From: Bin5 sp963662575
GTDB taxonomy: Bacteria > Chloroflexota > Anaerolineae > Caldilineales > Caldilineaceae
Direction: 5' to 3'
NCBI GenBank assembly: GCA_963662575.1
Contig: OY759723.1
Coordinates: 4,960,001 to 5,024,000 of the forward strand
DNA: 64,000 nucleotides
Made by a program: the position numbers and the translations under genes. Below are positions 35,538 through 44,650 of the stretch, piece after piece (positions within the stretch are counted from its first letter, which is position 1; each line of letters starts with the position of its first letter). A model generated the notes under the pieces. The model did no database searches and had not been told where the DNA came from. It saw only the letters and a program-made list of their open reading frames with translations.

Positions 35538-36344
35538 ATGAGCACAAAAGTAGACGCCAACGGGCGCAGATGGGTACGGGTAGAAGTTGAGACGCCAGGC
35601 TCTGTCGAAGAGTTGTGGCAGGCGATAAGCACCGACGCAGGGCTTTCGGCGTGGTTTACGCGGTCTAACTTTGAAATTGGCGCGGATGGGAAACCCGAGC
35701 GGCTAATTGTTCACTTTGGTCCCGATATTTCCTCGGCTGCGACCATGACGGATTGGAACCCGCCGCGAGGCTTTTCGGTTACCAGCGATGAGTTCATTCC
35801 GGGCGGCCCAGAGGTGGCAACGGACTGGAGAATTGAGGAAGGGGCGGGCAACAAGTGCCTCTTGAGCGTAGAGCATAGTCTGTTCGTGGACAGCGACGAA
35901 TACGACAGACATATTGAAGGGACGGAGGCGGGCTGGCCGGCTTTTTTCCGCATTCTGCAGCTCTACATGACCCACCATCGGGGTCAGCCGTGCACCTTGT
36001 TGGAACTGTTGTGGGAGACGTCTGAGGGTTCGCAGGCATGGGACAAAACGGCTACGGCGCTTGGTTTCTCTGATGTTGAGCCGGGAGAAAGATTCGCGGC
36101 GCAGGCTGGCGGTTTAGACTTCGCCGGCGTTGTCGATACATGGCCTGACGAGACGGAAATAATATTGCATATTGACAAACCGACCACAGGCGTGGCCCAT
36201 CTGTTTGTGTGGCCTGTTGACGAGAAGATCCTGTTGTCGCTCAGGTTTTATCTGTACGGCAAGGACGCGGCTGAGGTTGTCGCCGGCGAAGAACCGCGAT
36301 GGCGTTCGTGGATGGAGGAGAATTTCCCACATCCCCAAGGTTGA
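35538..36344 (+). CDS. SRPBCC (AHSA1-like) domain protein
   Basis: A 268-residue protein whose first 150 residues form a START-like fold: VEVETPGSVEELWQAISTDAGLSAWFTRS and the later GWPAFFRILQLYMTHH are typical of the AHSA1 group. The second half (GFSDVEPGERFAAQAGGLDF onward) looks like a second, more divergent copy. Such domains bind hydrophobic ligands; no catalytic role is evident. It is encoded alone. Confidence 0.82.
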   Translation: MSTKVDANGRRWVRVEVETPGSVEELWQAISTDAGLSAWFTRSNFEIGADGKPERLIVHFGPDISSAATMTDWNPPRGFSVTSDEFIPGGPEVATDWRIEEGAGNKCLLSVEHSLFVDSDEYDRHIEGTEAGWPAFFRILQLYMTHHRGQPCTLLELLWETSEGSQAWDKTATALGFSDVEPGERFAAQAGGLDFAGVVDTWPDETEIILHIDKPTTGVAHLFVWPVDEKILLSLRFYLYGKDAAEVVAGEEPRWRSWMEENFPHPQG

Positions 36345-36452
36345 ACGTCTTTGCCCTTCAGTTCTCTCTCCGTTCTGCTATTGACCCCGCACTGGAACAC
36401 TGTCCGGCTCCAAGTTAATATTTCTCCTCTTTTTCCTGCCCTCACTTCCTGA

Positions 36453-36893
36453 TTAGGCGCGGGAGGAGATCGTCTCTTCGGGGATCCCCCACAGCAAAGG
36501 GGAAGCGATTTCGAGGCTGTTGTGCGAAGGGTCTCGGAAGTATATGGATCGACTGTTTCCCCAGTTGACTTCCCTCTCAATTCTTACGCCGTGTTTGGCG
36601 AGGTGATCCTTCCATCGATCGATTTCATCGTCGCGTGCGGCAAAAGCGAGGTGTCCTTCACCTTTGGCGCCATGAACGGGAATCTCTGTTGAGCCGCCCG
36701 CGGAGACTGACGTTGCTTCGGCATTGAAGAGCAGCACCATGCGCTGGCCGCAACGAAAAAAGACATGCCGCCCCTCCAGCTTCGAGAATAATGTGAGACC
36801 GAGCACCTTGGTGTAAAACTGTTCGGCGGCCGTTAGGTCCGTTACATATAGTGCTGCTTCAAGAACCTCTGCGACTCTCATGGATTGGTTCAT
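36453..36893 (-). CDS. VOC-family (glyoxalase/bleomycin resistance-like) protein
   Basis: A 146-residue vicinal-oxygen-chelate protein. The start of the first beta-alpha-beta-beta-beta unit is EAALYVTDLTAAEQFYTKVL, and the second contains GHLAFAARDDEID and IYFRDPSHNSLEIASP with the late metal ligand Glu. Start at ATG 36893 because AAGGAG lies 6 bases upstream; a longer frame to 37046 would overlap the next gene. It may be the last gene of the sugar-oxidoreductase unit (112-base gap). Confidence 0.88.
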   Translation of the reverse strand: MNQSMRVAEVLEAALYVTDLTAAEQFYTKVLGLTLFSKLEGRHVFFRCGQRMVLLFNAEATSVSAGGSTEIPVHGAKGEGHLAFAARDDEIDRWKDHLAKHGVRIEREVNWGNSRSIYFRDPSHNSLEIASPLLWGIPEETISSRA

Positions 36894-37005
36894 TGTAAGC
36901 TCCTTTTCCTCATTCAGCAGCGGTGGCACGCGGGAGGACACGACGACTGTACAGGAAACGCAGGAGGGAAGCAGCCGCTGGCGCACGGAGGCCCAACGAT
37001 CGGTC

Positions 37006-37842
37006 TCACACAATGTCTTGCAGCTTCTGCTGAAGGAATCGCACACAGCCTGGCACTTGCGCGGGGGTCAGACTGTGGAGCACGACTGCGCCGCGGTAGC
37101 CGCTTTGATGTAACAGATGCAGATAATGGTCGTAGTCGAGCAGCCCGGTGCCGGCGGCTTCGTGGCCGGCTTCGCCGTCGCGGCTCAGGTCTTTTGCGTG
37201 CGCCAGCGAGATGCGATCCCCCAGCAGATCGAATGCTTCGTCGAGGATTTGGCGCTGGCGCTGAATTGTTCCCTTGGGAAAGACGTTGGCACCGTCCATG
37301 ACGATTGACAACCTGTCCGAGCGCATTGTGTCCAGCAGTTGGCGTGCCTTCTGGGGCGAATTTACAACGTTTGCAACCTCCGGCTCAATGCCGAGATGCA
37401 CATCGTGCTCTTCGGCAAAGGCGAGAGCCTGCCCGATGGCGTCCAGAAGATCGGACCAGGCTTCAGGGGCGTTGTTTTGGGGGTGATGTTGCCACATATT
37501 GGTTGGGTTGCGTGTGCCGGTGCAGAGGGTGAGCAGGTTCGTACCCAATTCGGCGGCGCGGGACGCCAGAATTCCAAGACGGCACATGCCTTGGGCACGT
37601 GCTGCCGAGTCCGGGTGGATCATGTTATAGGTGGCGGAAAGGGAGACCACCTCGATGTTGCGAGCGTCAATCTCGCGGCGGGCCTGCGCGCAGGCCGCTG
37701 CGTCCAAGCCGTCGGGCATGTCTGAGAGTCCCATGCAGCTGGTGTTGAGTTGGATATGGCGGATTCCGTGGGCGGCAACCGAGTCCAAGACTGCTGCCAG
37801 CGTGGGCTCCTCAAAGGTGCGGGCAAAGATTCCAACTTTCAT
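37006..37842 (-). CDS. Sugar phosphate isomerase/epimerase (xylose isomerase-like TIM barrel)
   Basis: A 278-residue AP-endonuclease-2/xylose-isomerase-like barrel. MKVGIFARTF forms the first strand; DVHLGIEPEVANVVNS, LSIVMDGANVFPKG and ISLAHAKDLSRDG carry the metal-binding Glu, Asp and His positions. Substrate unknown. Its ATG follows the stop of the oxidoreductase gene without any gap, so the two are translated from one message and probably act on the same sugar. Confidence 0.88.
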   Translation of the reverse strand: MKVGIFARTFEEPTLAAVLDSVAAHGIRHIQLNTSCMGLSDMPDGLDAAACAQARREIDARNIEVVSLSATYNMIHPDSAARAQGMCRLGILASRAAELGTNLLTLCTGTRNPTNMWQHHPQNNAPEAWSDLLDAIGQALAFAEEHDVHLGIEPEVANVVNSPQKARQLLDTMRSDRLSIVMDGANVFPKGTIQRQRQILDEAFDLLGDRISLAHAKDLSRDGEAGHEAAGTGLLDYDHYLHLLHQSGYRGAVVLHSLTPAQVPGCVRFLQQKLQDIV

Positions 37843-38964
37843 TCAGACGCCTCCTGTAATTGATTCGAGGTCGACCCAGCCGCCGCCGGTGTTCGCGGAG
37901 CGAGCGATGGCGGCCATCGTCCGCATGGAGGCGAGCCCATCATGGACATTGGCACCCCATTGCGGTTTGTCATGCAGGATAGTGTCGGCCCAGCCTTCGA
38001 GTTGCTGCCGGTAACCGTGGCCGTCCTGTCCCAGTGGGCGCGTGTAGAGATCGTCTTCGGTAGAAAAGCACTCTACGCTGCCGGCCTTATGATACCAGGA
38101 AAGGGGCAGGCGGCCGCGGACGCTGCCATGTTCGCCCTGGATGCGAAAACCTTCTTCGAAGTCGCCGGCAACTGTGATGGTCAATTCGAGGTTTCCCAGG
38201 CTGCCGTCGGCAAAGGCAAGATCCACTAACCAGCAGTGGCGGCCGAAGCGTTCCAGATAGCGGGAACGCACCTGCACGATCTCGCTCTGTGAGAGGAACC
38301 GAGTGGTGTCGGTCAGGTGGCTGCCGTGGCCCAGCATGAGGTAGCGGCGGCGGTCGGCTTTGGGATTGCCAGCAGGACGAAGCGCCTGCGAACTGGTTTC
38401 GATCAGGGGTTGGAGGGCGTCGGTCATTGTGTAGCGGTGGACCGAGTCGTAGTACCAGAACTGGGCTGACAGCAGTCCGCCGATCTGTTCCTGAATGAAG
38501 CGGCGGGCATGGATGACGCCAGGGTCGAAGCGGCGGTTGTGGCCTACTTGCAGGGTAAGGCCGGAGGCGACGACTTCGTTGCGAAGCGCTTCACACTCCG
38601 CAACGGTGACGCCCATCGGCTTTTCCACCAGGACATGCTTGCCGGTCCGCAGCGCCTGCAGAGCCAACTCTACATGGAATTGGTCGGCAACCGCCACGAT
38701 CACCGCATCGACGTGGGAATCGGCCAGCATGTCGGCGTAGCGGGTGAAGCTACGCCGAGGGCGGTGAATCCCGGCCACACGCGCCAAGAGGTCGGGCGCC
38801 GTCTCGCATAGGCCGTAAAGCTCGGTATTGCGACCCTTGCGGCAGGCCTCCAGATGCGCGATTTGGGAGATAGGTCCTGCGCCTACTACGCCGACGCGCA
38901 GCAGGCGCGACTCTTTCTGGATAGGCATAAGCTGCTCCAGCGATTGATCCTGTTCAGTCGACAA
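37843..38964 (-). CDS. Gfo/Idh/MocA-family oxidoreductase
   Basis: A 373-residue NAD(P)-dependent sugar/inositol dehydrogenase-like protein. The N-terminal Rossmann motif is VGVVGAGPISQIAH, the family EKP motif is HVLVEKPMG, and the catalytic-domain block GHNRRFDPG follows. Such enzymes oxidise or reduce cyclic sugars. It overlaps the upstream serine hydrolase gene by 11 bases and abuts the epimerase gene, forming a tightly packed unit. Confidence 0.92.
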   Translation of the reverse strand: MSTEQDQSLEQLMPIQKESRLLRVGVVGAGPISQIAHLEACRKGRNTELYGLCETAPDLLARVAGIHRPRRSFTRYADMLADSHVDAVIVAVADQFHVELALQALRTGKHVLVEKPMGVTVAECEALRNEVVASGLTLQVGHNRRFDPGVIHARRFIQEQIGGLLSAQFWYYDSVHRYTMTDALQPLIETSSQALRPAGNPKADRRRYLMLGHGSHLTDTTRFLSQSEIVQVRSRYLERFGRHCWLVDLAFADGSLGNLELTITVAGDFEEGFRIQGEHGSVRGRLPLSWYHKAGSVECFSTEDDLYTRPLGQDGHGYRQQLEGWADTILHDKPQWGANVHDGLASMRTMAAIARSANTGGGWVDLESITGGV

Positions 38965-40219
38965 GCGCCTGGTAGGCCGCCACCCGGAACTCGCGGGCGA
39001 CCGAGTAGTAGCCGGAGGGCATGAACTGAGTCATGAAAATGCAAAGCATTTCCTCCTTGGGGTCGATCCAGAACTGGGTTGTCGCCGCGCCGCCCCAACC
39101 GTAGATGCCCTCACTGCCCGGCACACTGGTTGCAGGCACATCCATCAGCACGCTTACTCCCAGGCCAAACCCATATCCAAGGAGGGTGCCAGGGCCGACG
39201 CCAATCGGGATCAGATCGTTTGTAAGATGGTTGGCGCTCATCAGCTCGACTGTCTTTGGGCCCAGCAGCCGGTTGCCGTCCAACGTGCCGCGGTTGAGCA
39301 GCAACTGGGAGAAGCGAAGGTAGTCGCCAAGGGTTGAGACGAGGCCGCCGCCACCGGAGAGGAAATCCGGAGGCTTGATGAAACGGCCGTCGTGGGAAGC
39401 CTCATGCAGCTCGATTTTCGGTTGGCTGTTTGGCTCGTCGTCGGATTGGCCGGCGTTTACTATCACTTTGCGGCCTAGGTCGCCACCCATGTTGAAGCCT
39501 TCGAGAGGCCTGTAGCAGGCGGAGAAACGTTCAATCGAATCGGCATGAACGTGGAACGCTGTATCATTCATGGCCAGCGGTCTGAATATTTCCTGCTGGA
39601 AAAAATCATCGAGAGACTTCCCGGAGAGAACTTCGACGACCCGTCCGAGAACGTCGGTCGCATAACTGTAGCGCCAGCGGGTGCCGGGATGATAGAGCAA
39701 AGGCAGGGCTGCCAAATTCTGGACAAAGTTCTCCAGTGTAAGATGTTTGCGGTTGCCTATCTTTTCGCGGTACAGCTTTTCGACTGGTGAATCCTCACCC
39801 CAGCCGTAGCTCAGCCCGGCAGTGTGCATGAAGAGGTCTTTGACTGTGACAGGCCGATCAGGGGCCTCAAGGTTTTCGAGGTCGCCAGTGCAAACTTTCA
39901 CGTCCTCAAACTCTGGCAAATATGTTGCCACCGGGTCATCCAGGAGGAACTGGCCATCCTCGAATAGCATCAAGGCGGCCACGGCTGTTATCGGTTTCGT
40001 CATCGAATAGATACGGAAGATAGTATCCTCGGTCATGGGCTGACCGGTCTCGAGTTCGCGGTGACCAAAGGCGTTACAGTAGGCGGTTTTGCCCTTGCGA
40101 TAGATCAGGCCGAGGGCCCCGGCCAGATGACCGCCTTCTACGTAGCGCTCCAGCAGTCTGTCGACGCGGGAGAGGCGCTGAACTGAGAATCCGGCTCGTT
40201 GCGGTTGAACGGTTGTCAT
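38954..40219 (-). CDS. Serine hydrolase, beta-lactamase family (copy 1)
   Basis: A 421-residue class C beta-lactamase-like serine hydrolase (esterase/peptidase group). The nucleophile motif SxxK is SMTK in IFRIYSMTKPITA, followed by HTAGLSYGWG and a C-terminal GWGGAATTQFW block in place of KTG. No signal peptide is seen, unlike true beta-lactamases. It is nearly collinear with the next gene upstream; the first 35 residues differ at only two or three positions. Confidence 0.9.
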   Translation of the reverse strand: MTTVQPQRAGFSVQRLSRVDRLLERYVEGGHLAGALGLIYRKGKTAYCNAFGHRELETGQPMTEDTIFRIYSMTKPITAVAALMLFEDGQFLLDDPVATYLPEFEDVKVCTGDLENLEAPDRPVTVKDLFMHTAGLSYGWGEDSPVEKLYREKIGNRKHLTLENFVQNLAALPLLYHPGTRWRYSYATDVLGRVVEVLSGKSLDDFFQQEIFRPLAMNDTAFHVHADSIERFSACYRPLEGFNMGGDLGRKVIVNAGQSDDEPNSQPKIELHEASHDGRFIKPPDFLSGGGGLVSTLGDYLRFSQLLLNRGTLDGNRLLGPKTVELMSANHLTNDLIPIGVGPGTLLGYGFGLGVSVLMDVPATSVPGSEGIYGWGGAATTQFWIDPKEEMLCIFMTQFMPSGYYSVAREFRVAAYQALVD

Positions 40220-40305
40220 TGGAATTCCTTGTTTCGGTATGCGTATTGCGTGGGCGAAGGTTGCGCTCCCTGTTCGCGGTCGGAGCTGAAGCGATATGTT
40301 TTTGT

Positions 40306-41574
40306 TCAGTCGACGAGGGCCTGGTAGACCGCTAGTTGAAATTCGCTTTCGATCGGGTAGTAGTCGGAGGGAATGAACTGGGTCATGAACAGGCCCACCA
40401 TGTCTTCAGCCGGGTCGATCCAGAATCGGGTCGTGGCCAGGCCGCCCCAACCGTAAATGCCTGCAGTGGCCGGGGCGCTGGAGGCCGGCACATCCACCAG
40501 AGCGCTCATCCCCAGTCCAAAACCATGGCCGGAACGGGCATCATCACCGAATGTGATCGGAACAAGATTGGCCGGCAGATGGTTAGCGCGCATCAGCTCA
40601 ATCGTTTTGCGACCGAGCAGGCGGTTGCCGTCGAGAATGCCATCGTTTAGCAGCATCTGGGTGAATCGCAGGTAGTCGCCAAGAGTTGAGACGAGTCCGC
40701 CGCCGCCGGAGAGGAAAGCAGGCGGCTTGGTATAGCGACTGTTATGTGGAGCATCAAATAGTTCGATTGGCGGCTGGACTGGCTTCTCTTGATCATCACC
40801 ATGGCCTGGTCTCTTGTTCGCTCTGTTGGCAAGGTCGCTGCCGAAGTTGAAGCCGCCGGGGGGAGAGTAGCAGGCGGCGAAACGGTCAAGCGAATCGGCA
40901 TGAACGTGGAAAGCCGTATCATTCATGGCCAGCGGTTTGAATATCTCCTGCTGGAAGAATACATCGAGCGTCTTGCCGGAGAGCACCTCGACCACGCGAC
41001 CGAGCACATCGGTTGCAAGACTGTAGAGCCAGCGTGTGCCTGGGTGATAGAGCAGAGGCAGAGCTGCCAACTTCGGGACAAAGGTCTCAAGAGATGAGCG
41101 TTCACGGTTGCCAACGTTCTGGCGATACAGCTCTTCGACAGGAGAATCGTCACCCCAACCATAGCTCAACCCCGCGGTGTGCATGAAGAGGTCTTTGACC
41201 GTAGGGGGGCGATGCGGCGGCACGAGGTTTTCAAGGTCGCCAGTGCAGACTTTTACGTCCTCAAATTCTGGCAGATATGTTGCCACCGGGTCATCTAGGA
41301 GGAAGTGGCCATCTTCGAACAACATCATGGCGGCGACGGCTGTGATCGGTTTTGTCATGGAATAGATGCGGAAGATGGTATCCTCGGTCATGGGCTGACC
41401 GGTGGCGAGGTCCCGCTGGCCGATGGCAGTGTTATAGGCGACTTCGCCTCTGCGATAGATCAGGCCCAGGGCGCCGGCCAGGTGACCGCCTTCCACGTAG
41501 CGCTCCAGCAGCCTGTCCACGCGGGAGAGGCGCTGAACCGAGAGCCCGGCTCGTTGCGTTTGAACGGTTGTCAT
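40306..41574 (-). CDS. Serine hydrolase, beta-lactamase family (copy 2)
   Basis: A 422-residue tandem paralogue of the preceding gene: same SMTK nucleophile motif, HTAGLSYGWG and GWGGLATTRFW. Differences cluster in the region between residues 225 and 260 and near the C-terminus (PIESEFQLAVYQALVD against VAREFRVAAYQALVD). This suggests duplication followed by change of substrate pocket. An 86-base gap separates the two. Confidence 0.9.
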   Translation of the reverse strand: MTTVQTQRAGLSVQRLSRVDRLLERYVEGGHLAGALGLIYRRGEVAYNTAIGQRDLATGQPMTEDTIFRIYSMTKPITAVAAMMLFEDGHFLLDDPVATYLPEFEDVKVCTGDLENLVPPHRPPTVKDLFMHTAGLSYGWGDDSPVEELYRQNVGNRERSSLETFVPKLAALPLLYHPGTRWLYSLATDVLGRVVEVLSGKTLDVFFQQEIFKPLAMNDTAFHVHADSLDRFAACYSPPGGFNFGSDLANRANKRPGHGDDQEKPVQPPIELFDAPHNSRYTKPPAFLSGGGGLVSTLGDYLRFTQMLLNDGILDGNRLLGRKTIELMRANHLPANLVPITFGDDARSGHGFGLGMSALVDVPASSAPATAGIYGWGGLATTRFWIDPAEDMVGLFMTQFIPSDYYPIESEFQLAVYQALVD

Positions 41575-41659
41575 CGGAATACTTTACCTCCGGTTGAGGG
41601 TTGAATGAGCGAGCGTTTCGGCGCCGGCTCAGATTGAAACTGTAGCGCGCCGCGGTGGA

Positions 41660-42877
41660 TCAATCTGCGGCCGCGGCGGCGCTGGACAGTTCAGTACGTT
41701 CATGAATTGGCAGGTGGACGAGCGCGGCAAAGACGCCCAGTGCAATGCCGGCAATCCAGACGGGCGTGTACGTGCCGGTCGTATCATAGAAGCGTCCGCC
41801 CAGCCATACCCCTAAGAATGCTCCGATTTGATGGCTGAAGAAGACGATTCCATAGAGCGTAGACAGATAGCGCGTTCCAAAGATTTTTGCAACGATTCCG
41901 CTGGTGAGCGGTACGGTGGCCAGCCAGAGCAAGCCGATCGATCCACCGAAGATCAGGGCGGATGTACGGGTGACGGGCGCAAGCAGAAAGAGCAGGATAA
42001 CCAGCGCCCGGCCGAGATAGATAATGCTCAACATGTATTTGCGGGAGAACCTATCACCGAGCCAGCCAAAGGTGACCGAACCAAGAATGTTGAAGGCGCC
42101 GATCAGGGCCAATGCGCCAGCGGCAACAAAGTCGGGCAGTCCATTGTCGCCCAGAAAAGCGGGAAGATGAGTGCCAATAAAGGCGACATGAAACCCGCAC
42201 ACGAAAAAACCGGTAGTCAGAAGCAGGTAGCCCCGATGTCGCGCGGCCCTTTCTATCACGGCACGAAAGGGCTCGTCCAGGTGCGGCTGTTGCACACCAT
42301 GCACCTGTGTACCCGGCCGCGAGGGCAGACCGAATGCCATCAGCGCCACCACTGCGGCGACTGCGGCCAGGGCGTAGAGTGCGCCCTGCCAGCCCAGACT
42401 AGATACGAGGAGTTGGGCAAGCGGAGGGACCACGAACATACCGGCAGAGCTCATTGCAGTGATGATGCCGAAGACACGGCTGCGCTGATCCTCCGAGACC
42501 AACTGCGCGACCGCCCCCAATACGATGACGAAGTGGGTGGCGCTCAAGGCAATTCCCACGAGGAGGCCGAGTGACAACATCAGCCCAAGTGTCGTTTTCA
42601 CAAGGGCAACCAAGACCAGGCCAGCCGAGTAGAAAATTGCACCTGCGATCATTACACGCCGCGGCCCAAAACGGTCTGAGAGGAGGCCAATCAGGGGAAG
42701 GCCAAAAACAATATTGTTGATGGCGATGGCAATGCTCAGGTTTTCGCGGCCGGTTCCAAGCGTTTCTGTAATGGGCGCGAGAAACAGGCCGAAACTGGAC
42801 CGGATGCCCGAGCTGAGCATCACAGCCAGCGAAGCGGAAATAATGGCGGCGGCGACAAGTTTGCGGTTGCTGGTCAC
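41660..42877 (-). CDS. MFS transporter (monocarboxylate/oxalate-formate-like)
   Basis: A 405-residue 12-helix transporter with IRSSFGLFLAPITETLG in helix 1, IGLLSDRFGPRRVM in loop 2-3 and FGWLGDRFSRKYM in loop 8-9. The pattern is of the OFA/MCT-like group that moves organic acids. It lies between the serine hydrolases and the oxidase operon, with 85- and 133-base gaps, so membership in either unit is unclear. Confidence 0.87.
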   Translation of the reverse strand: MTSNRKLVAAAIISASLAVMLSSGIRSSFGLFLAPITETLGTGRENLSIAIAINNIVFGLPLIGLLSDRFGPRRVMIAGAIFYSAGLVLVALVKTTLGLMLSLGLLVGIALSATHFVIVLGAVAQLVSEDQRSRVFGIITAMSSAGMFVVPPLAQLLVSSLGWQGALYALAAVAAVVALMAFGLPSRPGTQVHGVQQPHLDEPFRAVIERAARHRGYLLLTTGFFVCGFHVAFIGTHLPAFLGDNGLPDFVAAGALALIGAFNILGSVTFGWLGDRFSRKYMLSIIYLGRALVILLFLLAPVTRTSALIFGGSIGLLWLATVPLTSGIVAKIFGTRYLSTLYGIVFFSHQIGAFLGVWLGGRFYDTTGTYTPVWIAGIALGVFAALVHLPIHERTELSSAAAAAD

Positions 42878-43010
42878 CTAACACCGTCCGGTTTGATTGA
42901 GACGGGACTTCGGGAATCAGCATGGACATGCATGGGATTCTCCTGAAATTGCCAGCTATTCTGCCTTCGCGGGTTCCGTCGTGTCCACGCGGGGTTGAAT
43001 GTCACAGCCT

Positions 43011-43889
43011 CTACTGGGGCCGGTTTTCTGAACGGCGGGCGACAGAGATAAAAACGACGGCTGCGGTGATGGCGAAACCGAACCACTGGAGCGCGTAACT
43101 GAAATGGTTGCCTTCATCAAGAGTTACATCCTGCTCTATGCGATGGGGCAGGGCTGACTGGTAGGTTTCCCCCTGGGAACGGCGCGAGTTCAATGCGTTG
43201 CTGTCTGCGGGTCCCAACTGCAAGACTACCGGCACCAGTTGATAGGGCAGAGTCTGACCGATGGCTTCTATGTCGAGACGGTACCAGCCGGTTACGGTAT
43301 CCTGCGGAATTTCTGACACGGTTCCGTCGGGGCGGCGGCGCGTCGGCTGCAGGATACCCGTTTGGGGTCCGCTGCCACGCTCGTCTAAATTGCGCCAAGT
43401 GGCCGGATCTGCTTCGGCCACGGGAATCCAACCCCGATTTACCAGCACTGCCATTTCGGATCCTGAGAACAGGAGAGGCGTTACAAGATAGAAGCCGGGC
43501 TGTCCCTGGTAGTTCTGGTTGCGGATTGCCACCTGGTGGGTGTAGTCAAAACTGCCGTAGGCCACAGCTTGCCTGTCACGCAGATCTCCCGCGGGCAAGG
43601 GCGCGCCCGTCAGTTCCAAGGGAGGCGCGGCCAGGGCGAGGCTGCGCTGCTGATTGAACGCCCGTCTCTGTTCGAGGCGATCCAGCTGCCAGAAACCGAG
43701 CGCGGCCATCGCGGCCATCGCCAGCAGCAAAATCAGCGTCTTCCACCACCAACGGCGACTAAACAGAAGCGCCAGTGTCGCCGGGATCTCCCTAACTGAC
43801 AGGGCTATCCGGTTCACAATTTTGGCGGGTTGTTGGGATTCTTGGCTGATGCGGCGTTGCTCCAACCGTGTCTGGTGCGAACCAGCCAT
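43011..43889 (-). CDS. SURF1-family cytochrome oxidase assembly protein
   Basis: SURF1 helps insert heme a into oxidase subunit I. The 292-residue protein has the two-helix SURF1 plan: a first transmembrane segment ending GFWQLDRLEQR, the periplasmic part with GFYLVTPLLF and LVNRGWIPV, and the second segment in NHFSYALQWFGFAITAAVV. Its ATG shares one base with the upstream stop codon (TGATG). It closes the oxidase operon. Confidence 0.93.
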   Translation of the reverse strand: MAGSHQTRLEQRRISQESQQPAKIVNRIALSVREIPATLALLFSRRWWWKTLILLLAMAAMAALGFWQLDRLEQRRAFNQQRSLALAAPPLELTGAPLPAGDLRDRQAVAYGSFDYTHQVAIRNQNYQGQPGFYLVTPLLFSGSEMAVLVNRGWIPVAEADPATWRNLDERGSGPQTGILQPTRRRPDGTVSEIPQDTVTGWYRLDIEAIGQTLPYQLVPVVLQLGPADSNALNSRRSQGETYQSALPHRIEQDVTLDEGNHFSYALQWFGFAITAAVVFISVARRSENRPQ

Positions 43890-44563
43890 CAGGAGCGGCC
43901 TCCAGCCGGCGCGGGATCCCGTTCTTTGCCGTGAGCAGGCTCATTGATCGCGGCGGAGGGCTGGGTAAACCAATATAGCAGGGCCGCGCCTACCAGCAGC
44001 AAGACGGAGAAAAGACCGCCGAGAACTGCCCGCCACGGGAAGGCCTTGGGCAGTATTTCATCTTCAAAACTGACAATCTGAGCAGGATCGCAGGCCAAGG
44101 CCGAGGCGCCGCTCTGCTGGTTACTACTGACTTCTCCGGTTTCACAGCCGGGCGGCGCAATTCGCACCTGCACGGACCAGTTTCCCTGCTTGCCCGGTTC
44201 AAAGGATGCCTCGTAGAAGAGCTTGTTGAGGGCGTCATCGTGCGTTGCCTGGGCGCTGAAGATCGAACCGCTTTCGAGATGGGTTAGCTCGACGATCACG
44301 TAGGCATCAAGGACGGGCCCGCCAGCCAGACCGGTGTTGTCGCCTTCGATGTTTTCGGTCAGGGCGATGGTCACGTGGTATTCGTCCACCAGGGGCGGCT
44401 CGGGGTCGGACCAGACGTATACGCGGTAGGGGCCGGCCGGCACGTTGTTCAGATGTTGGTTGCCTACGCCGCCATGAGCCAGCAAGGGCGCGGGCATTAG
44501 CGCGACTGTAAACAGGAGCAGTAGATAGAATTTCGAGAAAAGTAATCCCTTTGACTTGCGCAT
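43889..44563 (-). CDS. Membrane-anchored FixH/CopC-like protein of the oxidase operon
   Basis: A 224-residue protein with a signal peptide (FYLLLLFTVALMPAPLLAHG), a beta-rich outer domain starting at PYRVYVWSDPEPP, and one C-terminal membrane helix (AVLGGLFSVLLLVGAALLYW). Its layout resembles FixH/YtkA-like accessory proteins found beside oxidases; sequence similarity is weak by eye. Start at ATG 44563, which gives a clean signal peptide; the frame extends to 44644. It sits between ctaG and surf1 with tight spacing, so a role in copper or heme handling is likely. Confidence 0.65.
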   Translation of the reverse strand: MRKSKGLLFSKFYLLLLFTVALMPAPLLAHGGVGNQHLNNVPAGPYRVYVWSDPEPPLVDEYHVTIALTENIEGDNTGLAGGPVLDAYVIVELTHLESGSIFSAQATHDDALNKLFYEASFEPGKQGNWSVQVRIAPPGCETGEVSSNQQSGASALACDPAQIVSFEDEILPKAFPWRAVLGGLFSVLLLVGAALLYWFTQPSAAINEPAHGKERDPAPAGGRS

Positions 44564-44650
44564 TTCTATTTCCTGGTATCGCAGAAAAGAGTCCTGCGAT
44601 TTCGATCTGTGGACATTGCCTCGCTGCGGCGCGAGGCAGGTCACCGGCTG

